The notes under the pieces: model-generated | Seen by the model: the letters and a program-made list of their open reading frames with translations, nothing else | The model's database searches: none | What the model was told of the DNA's origin: nothing | Made by a program: the position numbers and the translations under genes | Part shown: piece after piece, positions 36,707 to 49,415 of the stretch | Position numbering within the stretch: the first letter of the stretch is position 1 | Layout of the letters: every line of letters starts with the position of its first letter | Source: Leucogyrophana mollusca | Lineage: Eukaryota; Basidiomycota; Agaricomycetes; Boletales | Assembly (NCBI GenBank): GCA_021014945.1 | Contig: MU266335.1 | Location: 62,001-126,000, forward strand | Direction of reading: 5' to 3' | Length of the DNA: 64,000 nt

Positions 36707-36928
36707 TCATGTTGAGGCGGAGCACTTGCACTCTGGTTTGCACTGACATCTGTTACAGATAGTTCAGTGAGGTCCAACTCTAGTACACCATGCAAGTTGT
36801 TTCGCATACTCAGCGCCGCAAGTGCAGGTCGGGTTTGAGCAATTATCAACAGGAACAGTTGCGAGCTACGTTAAACATGACGGTTAGGCCTGCAAGCATA
36901 ATAAAATGGGAGTGCTCACTGTGAGCAT
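36707..36928 (-). CDS. Metallothionein, 35 aa, three exons
   Basis: Small metal-binding protein, likely copper or cadmium sequestering. Exons 36928-36920, 36865-36810 and 36749-36707 sum to 108 bases: 35 codons and a TGA. The product has seven Cys at residues 12, 17, 19, 23, 25, 29 and 31, giving C-x4-C-x-C-x3-C-x-C-x3-C-x-C, the arrangement of short fungal metallothioneins; the core reads CTCGAECQCKPECKC. Intron 1 has GT-AG ends with a CCTAAC branch site; intron 2 starts gtatgc and ends aacag, and unspliced reading loses the last four Cys. A TATA box lies about 70 bases before the ATG. No other ORF covers this space. Metal responsiveness is inference. Confidence 0.85.
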
Positions 36929-36994
36929 CGTGTTAACAGAGGAGTTGTGTTTGAGACAAATGATAAAAACAGGTGAGACAAGGGACTCCAGCGG

Positions 36995-37004
36995 CTTTAT
37001 ATAA
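36995..37004 (-). promoter_or_regulatory. TATA box of the metallothionein gene
   Basis: On the minus strand the bases read TTATATAAAG, 66 to 76 bases before the metallothionein ATG. It lies in the 194-base space downstream of ERG27, where no other start needs it. Confidence 0.6.
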
Positions 37005-37122
37005 CCTTCAGACTTTGTTGATGTTTGTCTGGGCAGTTAGTTGATTGGGGCAGCGGGAAGTCCATCAGGGGTCTATTGCAAATGGAGTGACAGTGCGTAG
37101 TGTACCGCCGAGTATCCTTACT

Positions 37123-38589
37123 CTAGCGAGCCAGACTCGGATATGGCCTTCCCTCTGCTTCGCAAAAGGTTTCGAGTAGGCGCTCGCAGTTTTTCAGTAG
37201 CTCTTCCGTTTGCGACTCTTCCGCCTTCGACTGCATCACCTTCATCATTCCCACTCGCTCTCGACCCAGTCGATCACTCTGAGACACATACCGAACTCCA
37301 ACTTCTCCACGGGTCGTTGGGTCGGTGGTACCCAACGTTGCGACTACGCTGGCAACCGGGAGGAACATGATGGGCACAAGGCAGAGGTGTACCGCAGATA
37401 TTGATGCTTTGAAGGCGCTTATGAGGTGGAACGGCGAGCCCATCCATCGAGCCTGGAGCAAAAACAAAAATTGGCTAGCCATTGAATTTGGAAAATCGTG
37501 CGACTCACGATGTAAAATGACATGTACATGCCCAGTGCCGACAGGCGTCCAAGAAGGGCACTTGCGATATTCGTGCCGGCGACACCAGGTAGAACAGTGA
37601 TATGGCGGATTACTGGCGCTGCTACTGTCTGGCTCTGAAGGGCCCGGCGATCTAATTGGAGCGAAATCATATCCATTTGGTATTTTGAGCACTCATAAGA
37701 GTGTTCAGACTGTAGGAGCTGCCAATCATTCGGGTTGTAAAATTGTGGGTTCGCTTCGTGAGAAGACATCCAGATCACTCTGGCACCAGTTGACGTCTTA
37801 TATCTTGCCAACTGATGTTCCAGTGCTCGGAACTGCGAGGAAGCATGAGTGGTGATAGCTAACAACAGCGCAACTGCGGGGCGCGTACCAAAACATAATG
37901 TCCGAACACGTTGCATTGCCAGACCCAACCAAGTCCATCTGCAGTCCGCTCACCGACAGTCTGCACATAATAGAGTGGAGACGTCACAGCTCCGATCCAG
38001 TCTGTAAGAAGTTGTTTGGTGGCCACGAGCCAGTTGATTTTGGCGAAAGACGCGACACCCGCGTTGCATATTAGATGTGAGATGTACGGGTATCTAAAAG
38101 ACATGAGATAGGTGCCAAACACGCCATTTGGTAGAGAAATTACCTTCGCGTTAGTTCGTCCGCAAATTGGAACACGCTCTGAATATGGGACAAATCCACA
38201 GTGTGTACTGATATCGTCAGGTTATTTCGGAAGGTGCCTGCGTGGCCGTCATACTCAGATGATGTCCTTAGACGAGCAATATGCTGGTCAACGAGAGTGT
38301 AGAGCTTCTCGCGGGCGGCTTCTCCTCGTTGTTTGCTTCTGCACGCAAGTATCAACGTCAGGCCGTCGTAAGACGTGTCTAGTGCTTCGAGGTTTTCCTC
38401 TCTGACGTGAAAGTCGTACTGGGGCTGAGCATCCCGTGGGTTCTTCGAGGAAAGTTGCAGGAGCAAACGGTGACAAGCACCAAAGCCCACACCACTGAAA
38501 ACTGGTCAGACAAGGAGGTATAAGAAACAAGACGCAAACCTATTGGCGCCAGTTACAACAATGATCGGCCATGAGGGAGACTGGGTCAT
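37123..38589 (-). CDS. ERG27: 3-keto-steroid reductase, ergosterol pathway
   Basis: Short-chain dehydrogenase that reduces the 3-keto group during C-4 demethylation of sterols, in the ER with Erg25, Erg26 and Erg28. Exons 38589-38540, 38494-38144, 38093-37889, 37832-37509 and 37452-37123 give 419 residues. The cofactor motif TGANSGVG is at residues 13-20 (split by intron 1); ICNAGVA and WQCNVFGHYVL follow; the catalytic pair is Tyr248-x3-Lys252 (YECSK). The typical RVIWMSSHEA precedes it. A hydrophobic C-terminal segment (HLCLVPIMFLPVASVVATL) may touch the membrane. Somewhat longer than yeast Erg27, as usual in basidiomycetes. Confidence 0.92.
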
Positions 38590-38866
38590 GGATTCAGTTG
38601 CGGTATGAGTTGAATCAGGATGAGAAAAGTGCCATCCTCTCGATTTTGGATGAAGGTCGCGTCCAAAAAAGTCTTACGATCAAAGTACACAGGTGGCGGT
38701 GTTGCTAATTCGGTTGCTCGTCCACCAAGGAAGGTACAATTTGAATATGTGCGTCGAGATATATGGCAGTAGATACATAGAGGCTAGGTGGACCGGAATG
38801 ATATGAAATAGCACGCAGAGAATCAAGAAGGACAACAAGAAGCGAGCTCCAGAGTATCCCCACCGA

Positions 38867-40969
38867 CTATGCCTCGGACTTCTTTTTCTTCTTCTTGGGT
38901 GAGTCACCATTCGCTTGAGCGGCAGCGGCAGCTGCAGCCTTCTCTGCTTTGCGAGCCTTCTTCCTGGCTTTCCGTTCTGCCTCCGTCTCGGCTTCTTCCT
39001 GCTATTGTCGGGCGATGAGCTCTCAATGATCTGTTGTAAGGGGGGGATAACTACCTTAGCAGGTTCCGGCTCTGCTGCGCCGTTGGCCTCACTCTCCCTC
39101 CGCTTTCGCTTCTTCTCCTTCTTGGTCTCCTTGGCGTCGGCCCCATCGACGTCCATGGCATCTTCGAGTTCTGACTCTTTCTCTTCATCCTCCTTTTTGG
39201 CCTTCTTTTTCGCGCGTCTCTCCTCCTTGGCCTTTCTCTTCTCTTCCTTCACGTCCAGTACCGCTTGCACTGCTAGCTCCATCGGCTCGCGCTGTGTGGG
39301 CACCAAGTCGACTGCATCTGCAGCAGTGTTATACGTCTTGGTCTCACCCTTCATCTCGAACCGCTGCTGTTTCTTGCCATTATCTCCGAATCTCCGCACC
39401 CCGCTTAGATCGCCTTGGTGCTCAAGTGCCCGTAGCCGCGATTCAAGCTTGGCCCGGTTCTCTAGACCTATTGAGGGGGCTTGTTCTTCCGATTTGCCAT
39501 CCGCATCTGTGAGTGCATCGACACGAATTGAGAGAGCAGCTTTTGTGGCTACCATGCGAGCCATCTGCACACAGTTAGTCACAGAGGAGACCTATTGAGA
39601 CTATAAACTCACTTTGCCTTTCAGTTTAGGTGGGGCTTGACCGATCAACGAGGCCTGGGACGGTTATGTAGGATTAATATAACAAGGAATTGGAGGCGTC
39701 GACGTACGTGATAGATAAGACCATATTTTGGGGTGTCATGTTTTGTCTTGAGGGCACGGAACAGGGCCTTTTCTGCGCCTAGAATCTGCACCGTACTGGC
39801 CGGGTGCTTCGCCAAATTCAAGAGGCTTCCAGCATGTGAGATCAGCCGTGCGCCAACGAGGTCGCCAACCAGAGCAGTGAGATTTGGTGCCACGGCGTGC
39901 ATACGATTTTTGAGGTACTCAGCAAGCTGAGCTCGGTATGCCGAGATGGCAATGACCTGGTCACATAGCGAATGTATGTGTGATATATCTGTGTCTGAGA
40001 TTTCGGTACCCATGGAGATCTCAGCAGCTGCTTTCAGGACGGCCTCAAGATCTTCTGGCAGAATGGTCTCGAAAGCGGTTGTGGAAGCATTAGTTCGGAA
40101 GCCTGGAAGAACGCGATCAGACGAGAATTACTGAAAAATGTAAAACGGTATCTGACCCATTGCCCGCACACACTTGGCGTATGCTAGGTTATCCACTATG
40201 ATTTTCCCCATCTCAGGAAAATGCCACCCATACCATTCCTTCACTCGCATAGAGTAGATATTTATCTCCTTGTCCAGGTCATCCAGCAATGCAATGGCTT
40301 GCACAATCATCGTGTCCACCTTATTGGGCGAAAACTTCAATTTGAACCTTGAACAGTGAGTCAGAGACATCCACTAACAGTGTCACGAAACGCTTTACCG
40401 AGATAGTGAGTGACTTAGACCCAAACTCATAGTAGCTAGGTCTTTTGGGTCCAAGCCGTCCAGTAAGGCCGCAAGTTGGCTACGTATACCTCTCCATAGA
40501 TCACTGTGATCTTCTTGCGGCCCAGGAGCAGTGACTTTTATGCTCAGTTTTTTCGAGATGGAGTGAGCTACGCGCATATTAGGATCTGAACGATACTAAA
40601 GCCAGGAGTTTGCACACCTAGATGGGGATCAACGACGACCAGGGACTCCTTCCCCTTCCCCTTCTCCACCACTTCTTCTGTCAGGAATTTCTTCAGACCC
40701 TTCCCCAGTTTTCCACTCTGCACGGCTGTGAGATCTTCGACAGCGGTAGCAGTCGAAGTAAACCGATGAAGCGCCTTCAACTTCAGTCTGAATTCCGAAC
40801 GAAAAATTGCATCAGACGATCCCCAAGTAGCTAACAATGCATGTACGCACAACTTGTTTGCCTTCTCTGGTGTCTCGAACTCCTTGTACAGATCTGCTGC
40901 CTCCAGTTTGGCTGAATCGGTCAGCTTGAACAGGCAGTAGCCCATCGCCGTCTCGTATAGTACCAGCAT
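38867..40969 (-). CDS. NOP58: Nop58, box C/D snoRNP core protein
   Basis: Core of box C/D snoRNPs, needed for rRNA 2'-O-methylation and early pre-rRNA processing in the nucleolus. Exons 40969-40854, 40787-40618, 40567-40399, 40347-40157, 40102-39708, 39654-39613, 39564-39055 and 39001-38867 give 575 residues. The start [16 protein letters not shown] is the family N-terminus. Then come [47 protein letters not shown], and the Nop domain with [20 protein letters not shown] and [12 protein letters not shown]. The C-terminus is the usual Lys/Glu-rich KKE tail. No box C/D guide was seen in its introns. Confidence 0.96.
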
Positions 40970-41226
40970 TTTGAGCCAATTATCGATCCAAGCCCACAAG
41001 AAAACCGATAAGACGACCGAGCTTCAGATTTTTGTGTATTGCTCCTGCGCTGTATACCGACCATCCAAGATTTTTCGACCGTGGAAATCCTGCCGTGGAT
41101 CCACGTGTGAGACCAAAAAGGAAACTAGTATTGAGGTTGTCCCGTCCGGCTTCCGGTACGTTCACACTGTAACTCGGCAGGACACAAGAAAGCCCATCCA
41201 GTCTTTCAACCGAGTCATTGGAAACA
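40970..41226. promoter_or_regulatory. Divergent promoter of NOP58 and the carboxypeptidase
   Basis: 257 bases between opposite start codons; must contain both promoters. No TATA box stands out. Confidence 0.45.
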
Positions 41227-43362
41227 ATGCTGTTGGGTGCCCTTGTGCTGCTGGCTGCGGTCGCGACATCAGTCAGTGGCGACATTCAAAGACCATTCGC
41301 GACCGAGACGCACAGTGCCGGTTTCATGGAGCATCTGGTGCCAGAGGTTGATTCGACCGTGTCATTGGCGTCGATAACCTCGGAAGAGACTTTCACGGCT
41401 TTATCGCACCCCCGCTTCCCTAACCACTCTGTTCGTATCAAGAAATCGACCTTTTGCGATCCTACCGTCTCGTGAGTGCGCATGTTGTTATCGTCACAGA
41501 CTTCCCTGCGAACCTCTTGACTTATGTCTACGATAAGAGTGTACACAGGATACCTCGACGTAGATGCTGGTGCAAAGCATCTATTTTTCTATTTCTTTGA
41601 AAGCCGGAGAGATCCCGCCAAAGGTATAGCGTGAACCTCGCGAGCCTCAGGCAAGACTTCAGCATCGATATTGACCATGTGCCACAGACGATATCATGAT
41701 GTGGATCAACGGAGGTTAACTACAACGCGTTTCCATTCACCGTTCTAGCTAATGATCTCAAAACATAGGTCCTGGGTGCTCGTCCGGCTTGGGCCTTCTC
41801 TTCGAACTAGGTTTGTGTTCAACCCCACTCAACGTGCATTCGTCTCACCATTTTCAAAGGGCCGTGCAGGATTGATATGACCAAGACGTCCTCGAACGGG
41901 ACTAATTGGAACCCTTACTCGTGGAACAAAGAAGCCAACATATTCTTCCTTGATCAACCGTGAGTGGGATGTGATGTTCATCAGCACCGTTGGGTTTAAC
42001 GATAAGGACTTACAGCGTTGGGGTCGGATACTCGTACGCCGACTTTGGAGAGACTGTTGAAACTACAGAAGAAGCTGCCCGGAACGTCCATGCATTCATC
42101 ACCATCTTCTTTGAGACGTTCAAGCAATTTGCTGGAAGGCCGTTGCATCTAGCGGGGGAATCATATGGTGTAAGGCCTCTCCCCCTTTCAGTTTTCTCAA
42201 TCTCACAGAATTTTTGGCATCAATAGGGTCGATATCTACCCGTTTTCGCCAGTGAAATATATGATCAGAACGAAATTGCTAAGGTTGAAGGGCGTTCTAC
42301 ACTAAATCTCCAGAGTATTATGATTGGAAATGGCATAACCGATATCTCGACGTGAGTTGTGGCATTTGATCCATGATTCTTAATCACCTGAAAGACTGTC
42401 TTCGTCAGTTTGTACGAGGGTAGGTATCAAATAGAATGCGGGACCGCTGCCTTGGATGTGCCCTTTCAGCACATCAGTACCTGTGTCCGCATGAAGTCAG
42501 CTGTGAGTTACTGTCCCTATTTGTTCCCTCGAAGTAAAGATATTGATTTGGACCACAAAGCTGCCCAGGTGCCAAGCTTTGATGCGTGATAGTTGTATCG
42601 ATCGCTTTGATCACATGAATTGTGGTGCTGCTGTTGCATTTTGTGACAGTGAGATGACTACTGCATACTGGGCCAGTGGTAACGACTCATTCTTCGAATC
42701 GCGAACTCTTTCTGCCACTTACCTCATTTTTTCGCAGGTCGAAATGTGTATGACGTTTCAATGGTGCATGCTTCACCGAGCTTGTGCAATGTAAAATGTC
42801 TCTGACAACAATGCTACAGGTATGCGACGACCAGGATCTATGTTACCCTGACGAAAACGCTGTCGCGGATTTCCTCAATCTCCCGAGCATACGCGAAATG
42901 TTAGGTGCCGAGAGCCCAGGTAACTTCTCTGTCTGCTCGAACACCGTCAGTCGCAACTTCGTGTCTCATTTGGACAAATGGGCTCATCACACCCAACACT
43001 ACGTGGCGGCACTGCTCGAGAGGGGAATCAGAGTGCTCATCTATGCTGGCACGTATGACTATCAGTGCAACTGGATTGCCAACAAGCTGTGGGTTGATAA
43101 ACTGGAGTGGAGCGGTCAATCTGCATACGCGAAACAGCAGTGGAGGGACTGGGTGGTGGATGGACACCATGCGGGGGCAACGAAGAAGTCAGGTGCTTTA
43201 ACATTTGCGACTGTTATTGGGGCAGGACATATGATGAGTAAACTTCACTGGTGCCACCTTTACATTAGAGCTGACGATCGCCCTTGTTTTCACGTCCCTC
43301 ATGATAAGCCCGCCGAAGCGCAGGCATTGGTCTCAAGGTGGCTCGCAAAGCAGGATATTTGA
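41227..43362 (+). CDS. Serine carboxypeptidase, S10 family (carboxypeptidase Y-like)
   Basis: Removes C-terminal residues, in the vacuole or secreted. Exons 41227-41471, 41538-41623, 41688-41714, 41769-41810, 41860-41959, 42016-42169, 42227-42351, 42409-42502, 42561-42678, 42738-42763, 42820-43233 and 43294-43362 give 499 residues. Signal peptide MLLGALVLLAAVATSVSG at 1-18; a propeptide-like region follows. WINGGPGCSSGLGL is the substrate-carboxylate loop; Ser216 in GESYGG, Asp419 in YAGTYDYQCNW and His476 in GAGHM form the triad. The final junction, GHM to VPHDKP, can only be made by removing 43234-43293, which begins AT and ends AC; unspliced, it reads through in frame and adds 20 residues after the catalytic His. 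Start is the ATG at 41227. Confidence 0.92.
43234..43293 (+). other. Putative AT-AC intron in the carboxypeptidase gene
   Basis: Sixty bases starting ATGAGT and ending TTTTCAC. A branch-like GCTGAC at 43270-43275 and a pyrimidine tract precede the end. No GT-AG pair joins the flanking conserved codons in frame. Confidence 0.6.
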
Positions 43363-44075
43363 ATATTATAAGTTTGCAAACCCATCACACATTTTTGATC
43401 CTGGACGACATTCAAATGTATTGTTACCCAGATACTGGGAACAACTCGTTGTATCACCTTGCCGCTGTGTTTTATTTCGGTATATTGTCAAGCACTGACT
43501 CACAGAGTGACTGAGGAACTCAAAGCCAATCACAAGCTCATAGCACCGGTGGCTCAATCCTTATCTCCCTTTCCAGCTCCTCCTTTGTCTCTATTGTCTA
43601 GGGACAAGAGTTGAATCACTCTCTCACCGAGGGCTTGGTCATGCTCTCGCTCAATTGAGGGTCACTATGGGGATGAGGCCAAGATGAGGCGGACCTTCTG
43701 CGTTGCCACACAGCATCACAAATTGAAGCCGTCAATTTTCCAGAATTACCATATTAGTACAGTCCGACGGAATTTGCGATCGTACGGACACAACCCCAGC
43801 CGACACCGTGACGGAGGGCGTTGGTAGGCAGATAAAAAGGTCGTGGAGGCCACGACAATGTTTCTTTCCTTCTCACTTTCGTCCCATTTCGTTTTTGTGT
43901 AGGACTGCCTGCTAGGTTCGTTTACCCACTGGCCCTGTGAAGTATGTTTCTGACCCCTACTGGCATTCCAGGTTACAGGTAGCTTGATCAGCGGTTGCCT
44001 GGTTGCACCCTGTACGACTTTCTTTTGAATTCTCGTCTTTCTATCATCCGGGGTACTCTGGCAGTCTTGCTCTAG
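43363..44075. other. Intergenic region, promoter of the Rds1-like gene
   Basis: 713 bases without a supported gene. GATAAAAAGG at 43831-43840 is TATA-like, about 240 bases before the start at 44076, and C/T-rich tracts follow. Confidence 0.45.
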
Positions 44076-45549
44076 ATGTATTCCCTTGCGCCTTATATCC
44101 TGCTATTATGGGCGGGTCTCTTCCGCGTCGCGGCACTTCCTATCCGGTCATACGAATCCTCGGACTTGGTGGCCCTCAGTAAGTCCAAACCGTTCAATTG
44201 AGCACTGGAACACCCTCATGTACTTGGGGACAGAATTTGCCAATGTGCTGGAACAACTCGAGGCCCAGTTTTATACCCAGGCTCTGCAGATATTCAATGC
44301 GTCAGATTTTGAAGCTGCCGGGTTTGTTTCATCGCAACTCCCCTTGCAAGAGTTTCAGAGAATTGTGGCGGACGAGTCCACCCATGCAACTACTTTGGAG
44401 GTAGCCTGACCAGCTCTTCTGGGTTGGCAATAACTGATCTGTTCTGCAGACAGCTATACTAGCTCTCGGCGGCCAAACGATTACGGGCTGCAGTTTCGAC
44501 TTCTCTTCCGCACTTACGGATGTTGCTACAATGGCGGCAGTAGCCCGTTTAGTGGAGAACGTCGGTGTGAGCGCCTACCTGGGTGCCCTGTCCTTATTTA
44601 GCGACCCAGTTCTGGCAACTGCAGCAGCGAGTATTATGACCGTTGAAGCGCGGCATCAAACCGTGCTTAATATTCTTGGGGGAGCGACCGCTATTCCACA
44701 AGCATTCGATGTTGCCTTGAATCCATCCGAAATCTTAGCGATCGCTGGTGGATTCGTGTCTGGTTGCGACCTTGGGATTTCAGGCACGCAAAAAAGCTCT
44801 TCGTCTTTTTTCGCTGCAGCACTGATAATAGATTTAGCCAATCCACCTCTCGCCGTTTCAAGTTCCGGGCCCTTCCAGGCCGGGTCCGTCTTAACATTTA
44901 ATTCTACTGCTATTAACGGTACGATTCCAGAAGATGTGAGCAGACAACTGAATATGGTATTGCCTTGTGTTGACTGTACCCATCAATACAGGAACTATTC
45001 TGCCAGATTCTGGCGGGGGGGCTGCCCGTTTCTATCTCTCAACCAATCTGCGAGTGCACCGTCCCACAGGGAATTGACGGACCCATGGTCGTGTTCGTCA
45101 CCAACGGAAACCAGTCATTGACCAATGACGTTCGCGATGCTGCTACGGACACGATCGTTGCGGGGCCGGCGATGATTTTCGCTGATACGCTGCAAGAATC
45201 GTTGGGACAACTCGTTCGCCCGGGTCTCAATTCGACTAGCAACTCGACTACCATGGGTAGTAACTTAACTGGCTCAAGCGTCTCAACCACATCGTTTGCT
45301 GCGCCAACTACAGTAACTCTGATATCCCATTTGTCCTCCACCTCTGCATTATCGTCTTCCGTGGCCACGACCTCGGTTACGTCGGGCACGTCCATCGTTT
45401 CTACTACGACTGTTGCGTCGACAGCAGCTTTTTCCTCAGCCACTACCAGCACGATATTTACCGGCGCCACAACCACCACCATCTCACTTGCCCAGGCTAG
45501 TTCTATACTCGCAAGTGCAGCATCAGCGGCTGCGACTTCCGGTGGTTAA
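44076..45549 (+). CDS. Rds1-like secreted ferritin-like domain protein
   Basis: Exons 44076-44178, 44234-44400, 44450-44783, 44838-44935 and 44992-45549 give 419 residues. A signal peptide (YILLLWAGLFRVAALP) covers about 1-22. A ferritin-like four-helix domain (DUF4856/PF13668-type) spans about 35-190: FANVLEQLEAQFYTQAL, ADESTHATTLE and SIMTVEARHQTVLN, with Glu and His in metal-ligand-like spacing. A beta-rich part with CECTVPQGIDGPMVVFVTN follows, then a Ser/Thr-rich tail of about 100 residues, likely O-glycosylated. Relatives include fission yeast Rds1, a stress-responsive protein. Intron 3 (44784-44837) begins GC, is 54 bases and has no stop, so an unspliced form with 18 more residues is possible. 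Confidence 0.85.
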
Positions 45550-45919
45550 TCTATGCTCTCGGCGTGACTCCCTCTTTCCTATGAATATTCTCCGAACACT
45601 ATGTACTGTGCCACATTTCTAGGATTTTCAATCTTCTATTGCAGCAGGCAGTCACTGGATGGCATATTATTGGCGGCCGGCCCCCTTCGGATAACTGACT
45701 TGGGTTGATATAAAGCAGCAGAGTTTTTGGCATTGGACAAGCGAGATTGCAGAACGTGATGGTGTGTACAAATTATGGGGACTACAACAATGGAAGAAGG
45801 ATCAACGTGTATGTAGATGCCAGCCTGATAGCAGAAAAGATGCGATACTTTGACCCTGGAAAATCTATATGCGGGCTGATGGATGCGGTTGGTATGTGGT
45901 TCCGTGGTATAGCAATCGA
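45550..45919. other. Convergent 3' region
   Basis: 370 bases between the stops of the Rds1-like gene and EAF. No gene seen; it should hold both polyadenylation regions. Confidence 0.5.
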
Positions 45920-47395
45920 CTAATCATCATCACTGTCTTCGCTGGAGGATGTATCATCTTCGTCAGGGCTGAGCTCACCACCTGCGAACTGATTCAAAGA
46001 GATTGGACGACCTGGAGCGCTGACTGCAGGCTCTGGCTCCGGTGACATGGCATCCGCCAATATATCTTCGTCAGATTCTTCTAGTTCGAGTTGCATCTCC
46101 TGTTCGAATGCGGCGAGATCAATTTCCTCTTCGACTTCACCCCCCGCAACATCACCATCTGCTGAGGCTGCGGCTGTGCCATCACCGGCAACGAAATCCC
46201 AATCCTGGTCGGAATCAGATTCAGCCACAGCACGAGAGGTGGGTGCCGTGGCGGCGGGCTCTCGAGCGGAGGGGAGAGAGGTAAATGAGGACGAGGCACC
46301 GGGAAAAGCTAAGCCTCCAGACGAAGACGATTTCGGGCGCTTTGCTTGGCGTGCTGGGACGCCGAAGTCGAGCACTTCTTCCAAGTCAGAGTCGTTACCA
46401 GTGCGACTTTCGTGTTCTCGCTTGGGTCTACTACTTTCCTTCGCTTTCGTTTTGATCTTGGGGGGCGGAGCTTCCTGTTTCTTGATCACTTTGCTCGCTT
46501 GTGGAGGCTTAGGCTTGAGTGGTGGCGCGACAGAAGCTACTTTTGGCGGAGGCGGATTGATCTCTTCCTCTTCCTCTTCTTCCTCCTCCTTCTGGGGAAT
46601 TGAGCTCAGGATCATGTCTTCGTATTCGTCATCCGGCTCTCCATCCGCGTCGACATCCGCCAGTCCCAAGTCCCTTTCAAGCTGGCTCTCCAGGTCAGAA
46701 TCACCCTTAGAGCGACTTCCTTGCGAAGGAGTCGGCAACGCTTGGTGACCACCAAGGACTGATCAGAATATTGTTTAGTGAGCTCAACGATGTACTTACG
46801 AGAAGCGGACTGGCGAGCCAAACTCGTGGTAGCACCGGTCACCTTTTTGTCATAGCTAAGGCTGAGGAATGAATCCAGCTTCTCCAAAGTAAAAGTCTGG
46901 GGAGAGATTGGTCAAGCGGCAAGAGAGACAGCAATGGCATGAGACGAACCCCCAGTTCCTCGTCGTAAATCAAAACACAATCAACCTCCTTAACTGGTTG
47001 CTCCACTGCTTTGAACACATGGCTCTCGCCAGCCTAGGTTCACGCCACTTCAGTCAAATGCGAGAGCTTGATCCCATTCATGAACGAACTTGTGCGCTTG
47101 GGCGTTCTACCCTGATACTGGTGGACTCCTTGCTCCGCTGTACCTCGATACTCCCAGGCTTGTTGGTGTCGATTGATTCTGGCTTGAAATTATCTGTCAA
47201 GACGCGTTCAGGACATGTAAAAGGCGTAGGTATTGAACCCATACATCGAAATGAATACAGGTCTCGATCGGGAAGGTTAGAGCGTTTGGGTGCGGCGACG
47301 CCTTTGCGAGCTTTCAAGGAGCGACCGAGTGAGCTTCCAACGGCCACTGAGTGCCTGCCAGGTGCTGGCATCCATTGTATGTCTGCGGACGCCAT
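45920..47395 (-). CDS. EAF1: EAF family RNA polymerase II elongation factor
   Basis: Partner of ELL that stimulates transcription elongation. Exons 47395-47245, 47193-47090, 47033-46950, 46896-46800 and 46740-45920 give 418 residues. The N-terminal EAF domain (about 1-115) is clear: PAPGRHSVAVGSSLGRSLKA, PKRSNLPDRDLYSFRYNFKP, PGSIEVQRSKES, ESHVFKAVEQPVKEVDCVLI and TLEKLDSFLSLSYD. The rest is acidic and low-complexity: a run of nine Glu near residue 195, Pro/Lys-rich segments and an Asp/Ser-rich end (SSEDSDDD), typical of the transactivation tail in animal EAFs. Named by similarity to fission yeast Eaf1. Confidence 0.88.
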
Positions 47396-47646
47396 GTAGA
47401 GGTGTTAGACGAAGACAAGGTCTGGTCGGTGCCGGTGGGCATTCTCCGATCTATGTCACAGCATCCACATTTGGTTATGACACACGCCTTGTGTGGTTGC
47501 CTGTGGACCTGGACCCCACTCTGGGGGATCTCTCAAAAAACAATACGATCGTACATCACAAATGGGAGAGAAAAGAAAAGACAATAAACAAGGATAACAA
47601 CGTGAGGAAATATAGAATATGGATCCCCCATCTTAAACCAGTGGCC

Positions 47647-49232
<1,586 letters not shown>

Positions 49233-49415
49233 GGTTAAAGAGGATTGAAGCAAGACAAGGTGATATTTGGATGACAGGCTGGTTGAAAGTTTCTGCTCGG
49301 AGCCTTCTTCGCGGACTTGCAAATGGACAGTTGCGGTATGACCCCAGGTTGAGGCGCTTGCACTTTGCGGCCACTCGTCATTTTCTCATTCTCCGACACG
49401 AATTTTCTGTTCACT
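49233..49415. promoter_or_regulatory. Divergent promoter of KRR1 and the NCBP3-like gene
   Basis: 183 bases between opposite start codons; both promoters must lie here. No TATA box seen. Confidence 0.45.

Noticed and set aside
38867..40969. Search for intron-encoded snoRNAs in NOP58
   Set aside because: Introns are 46 to 70 bases and lack paired C and D boxes.
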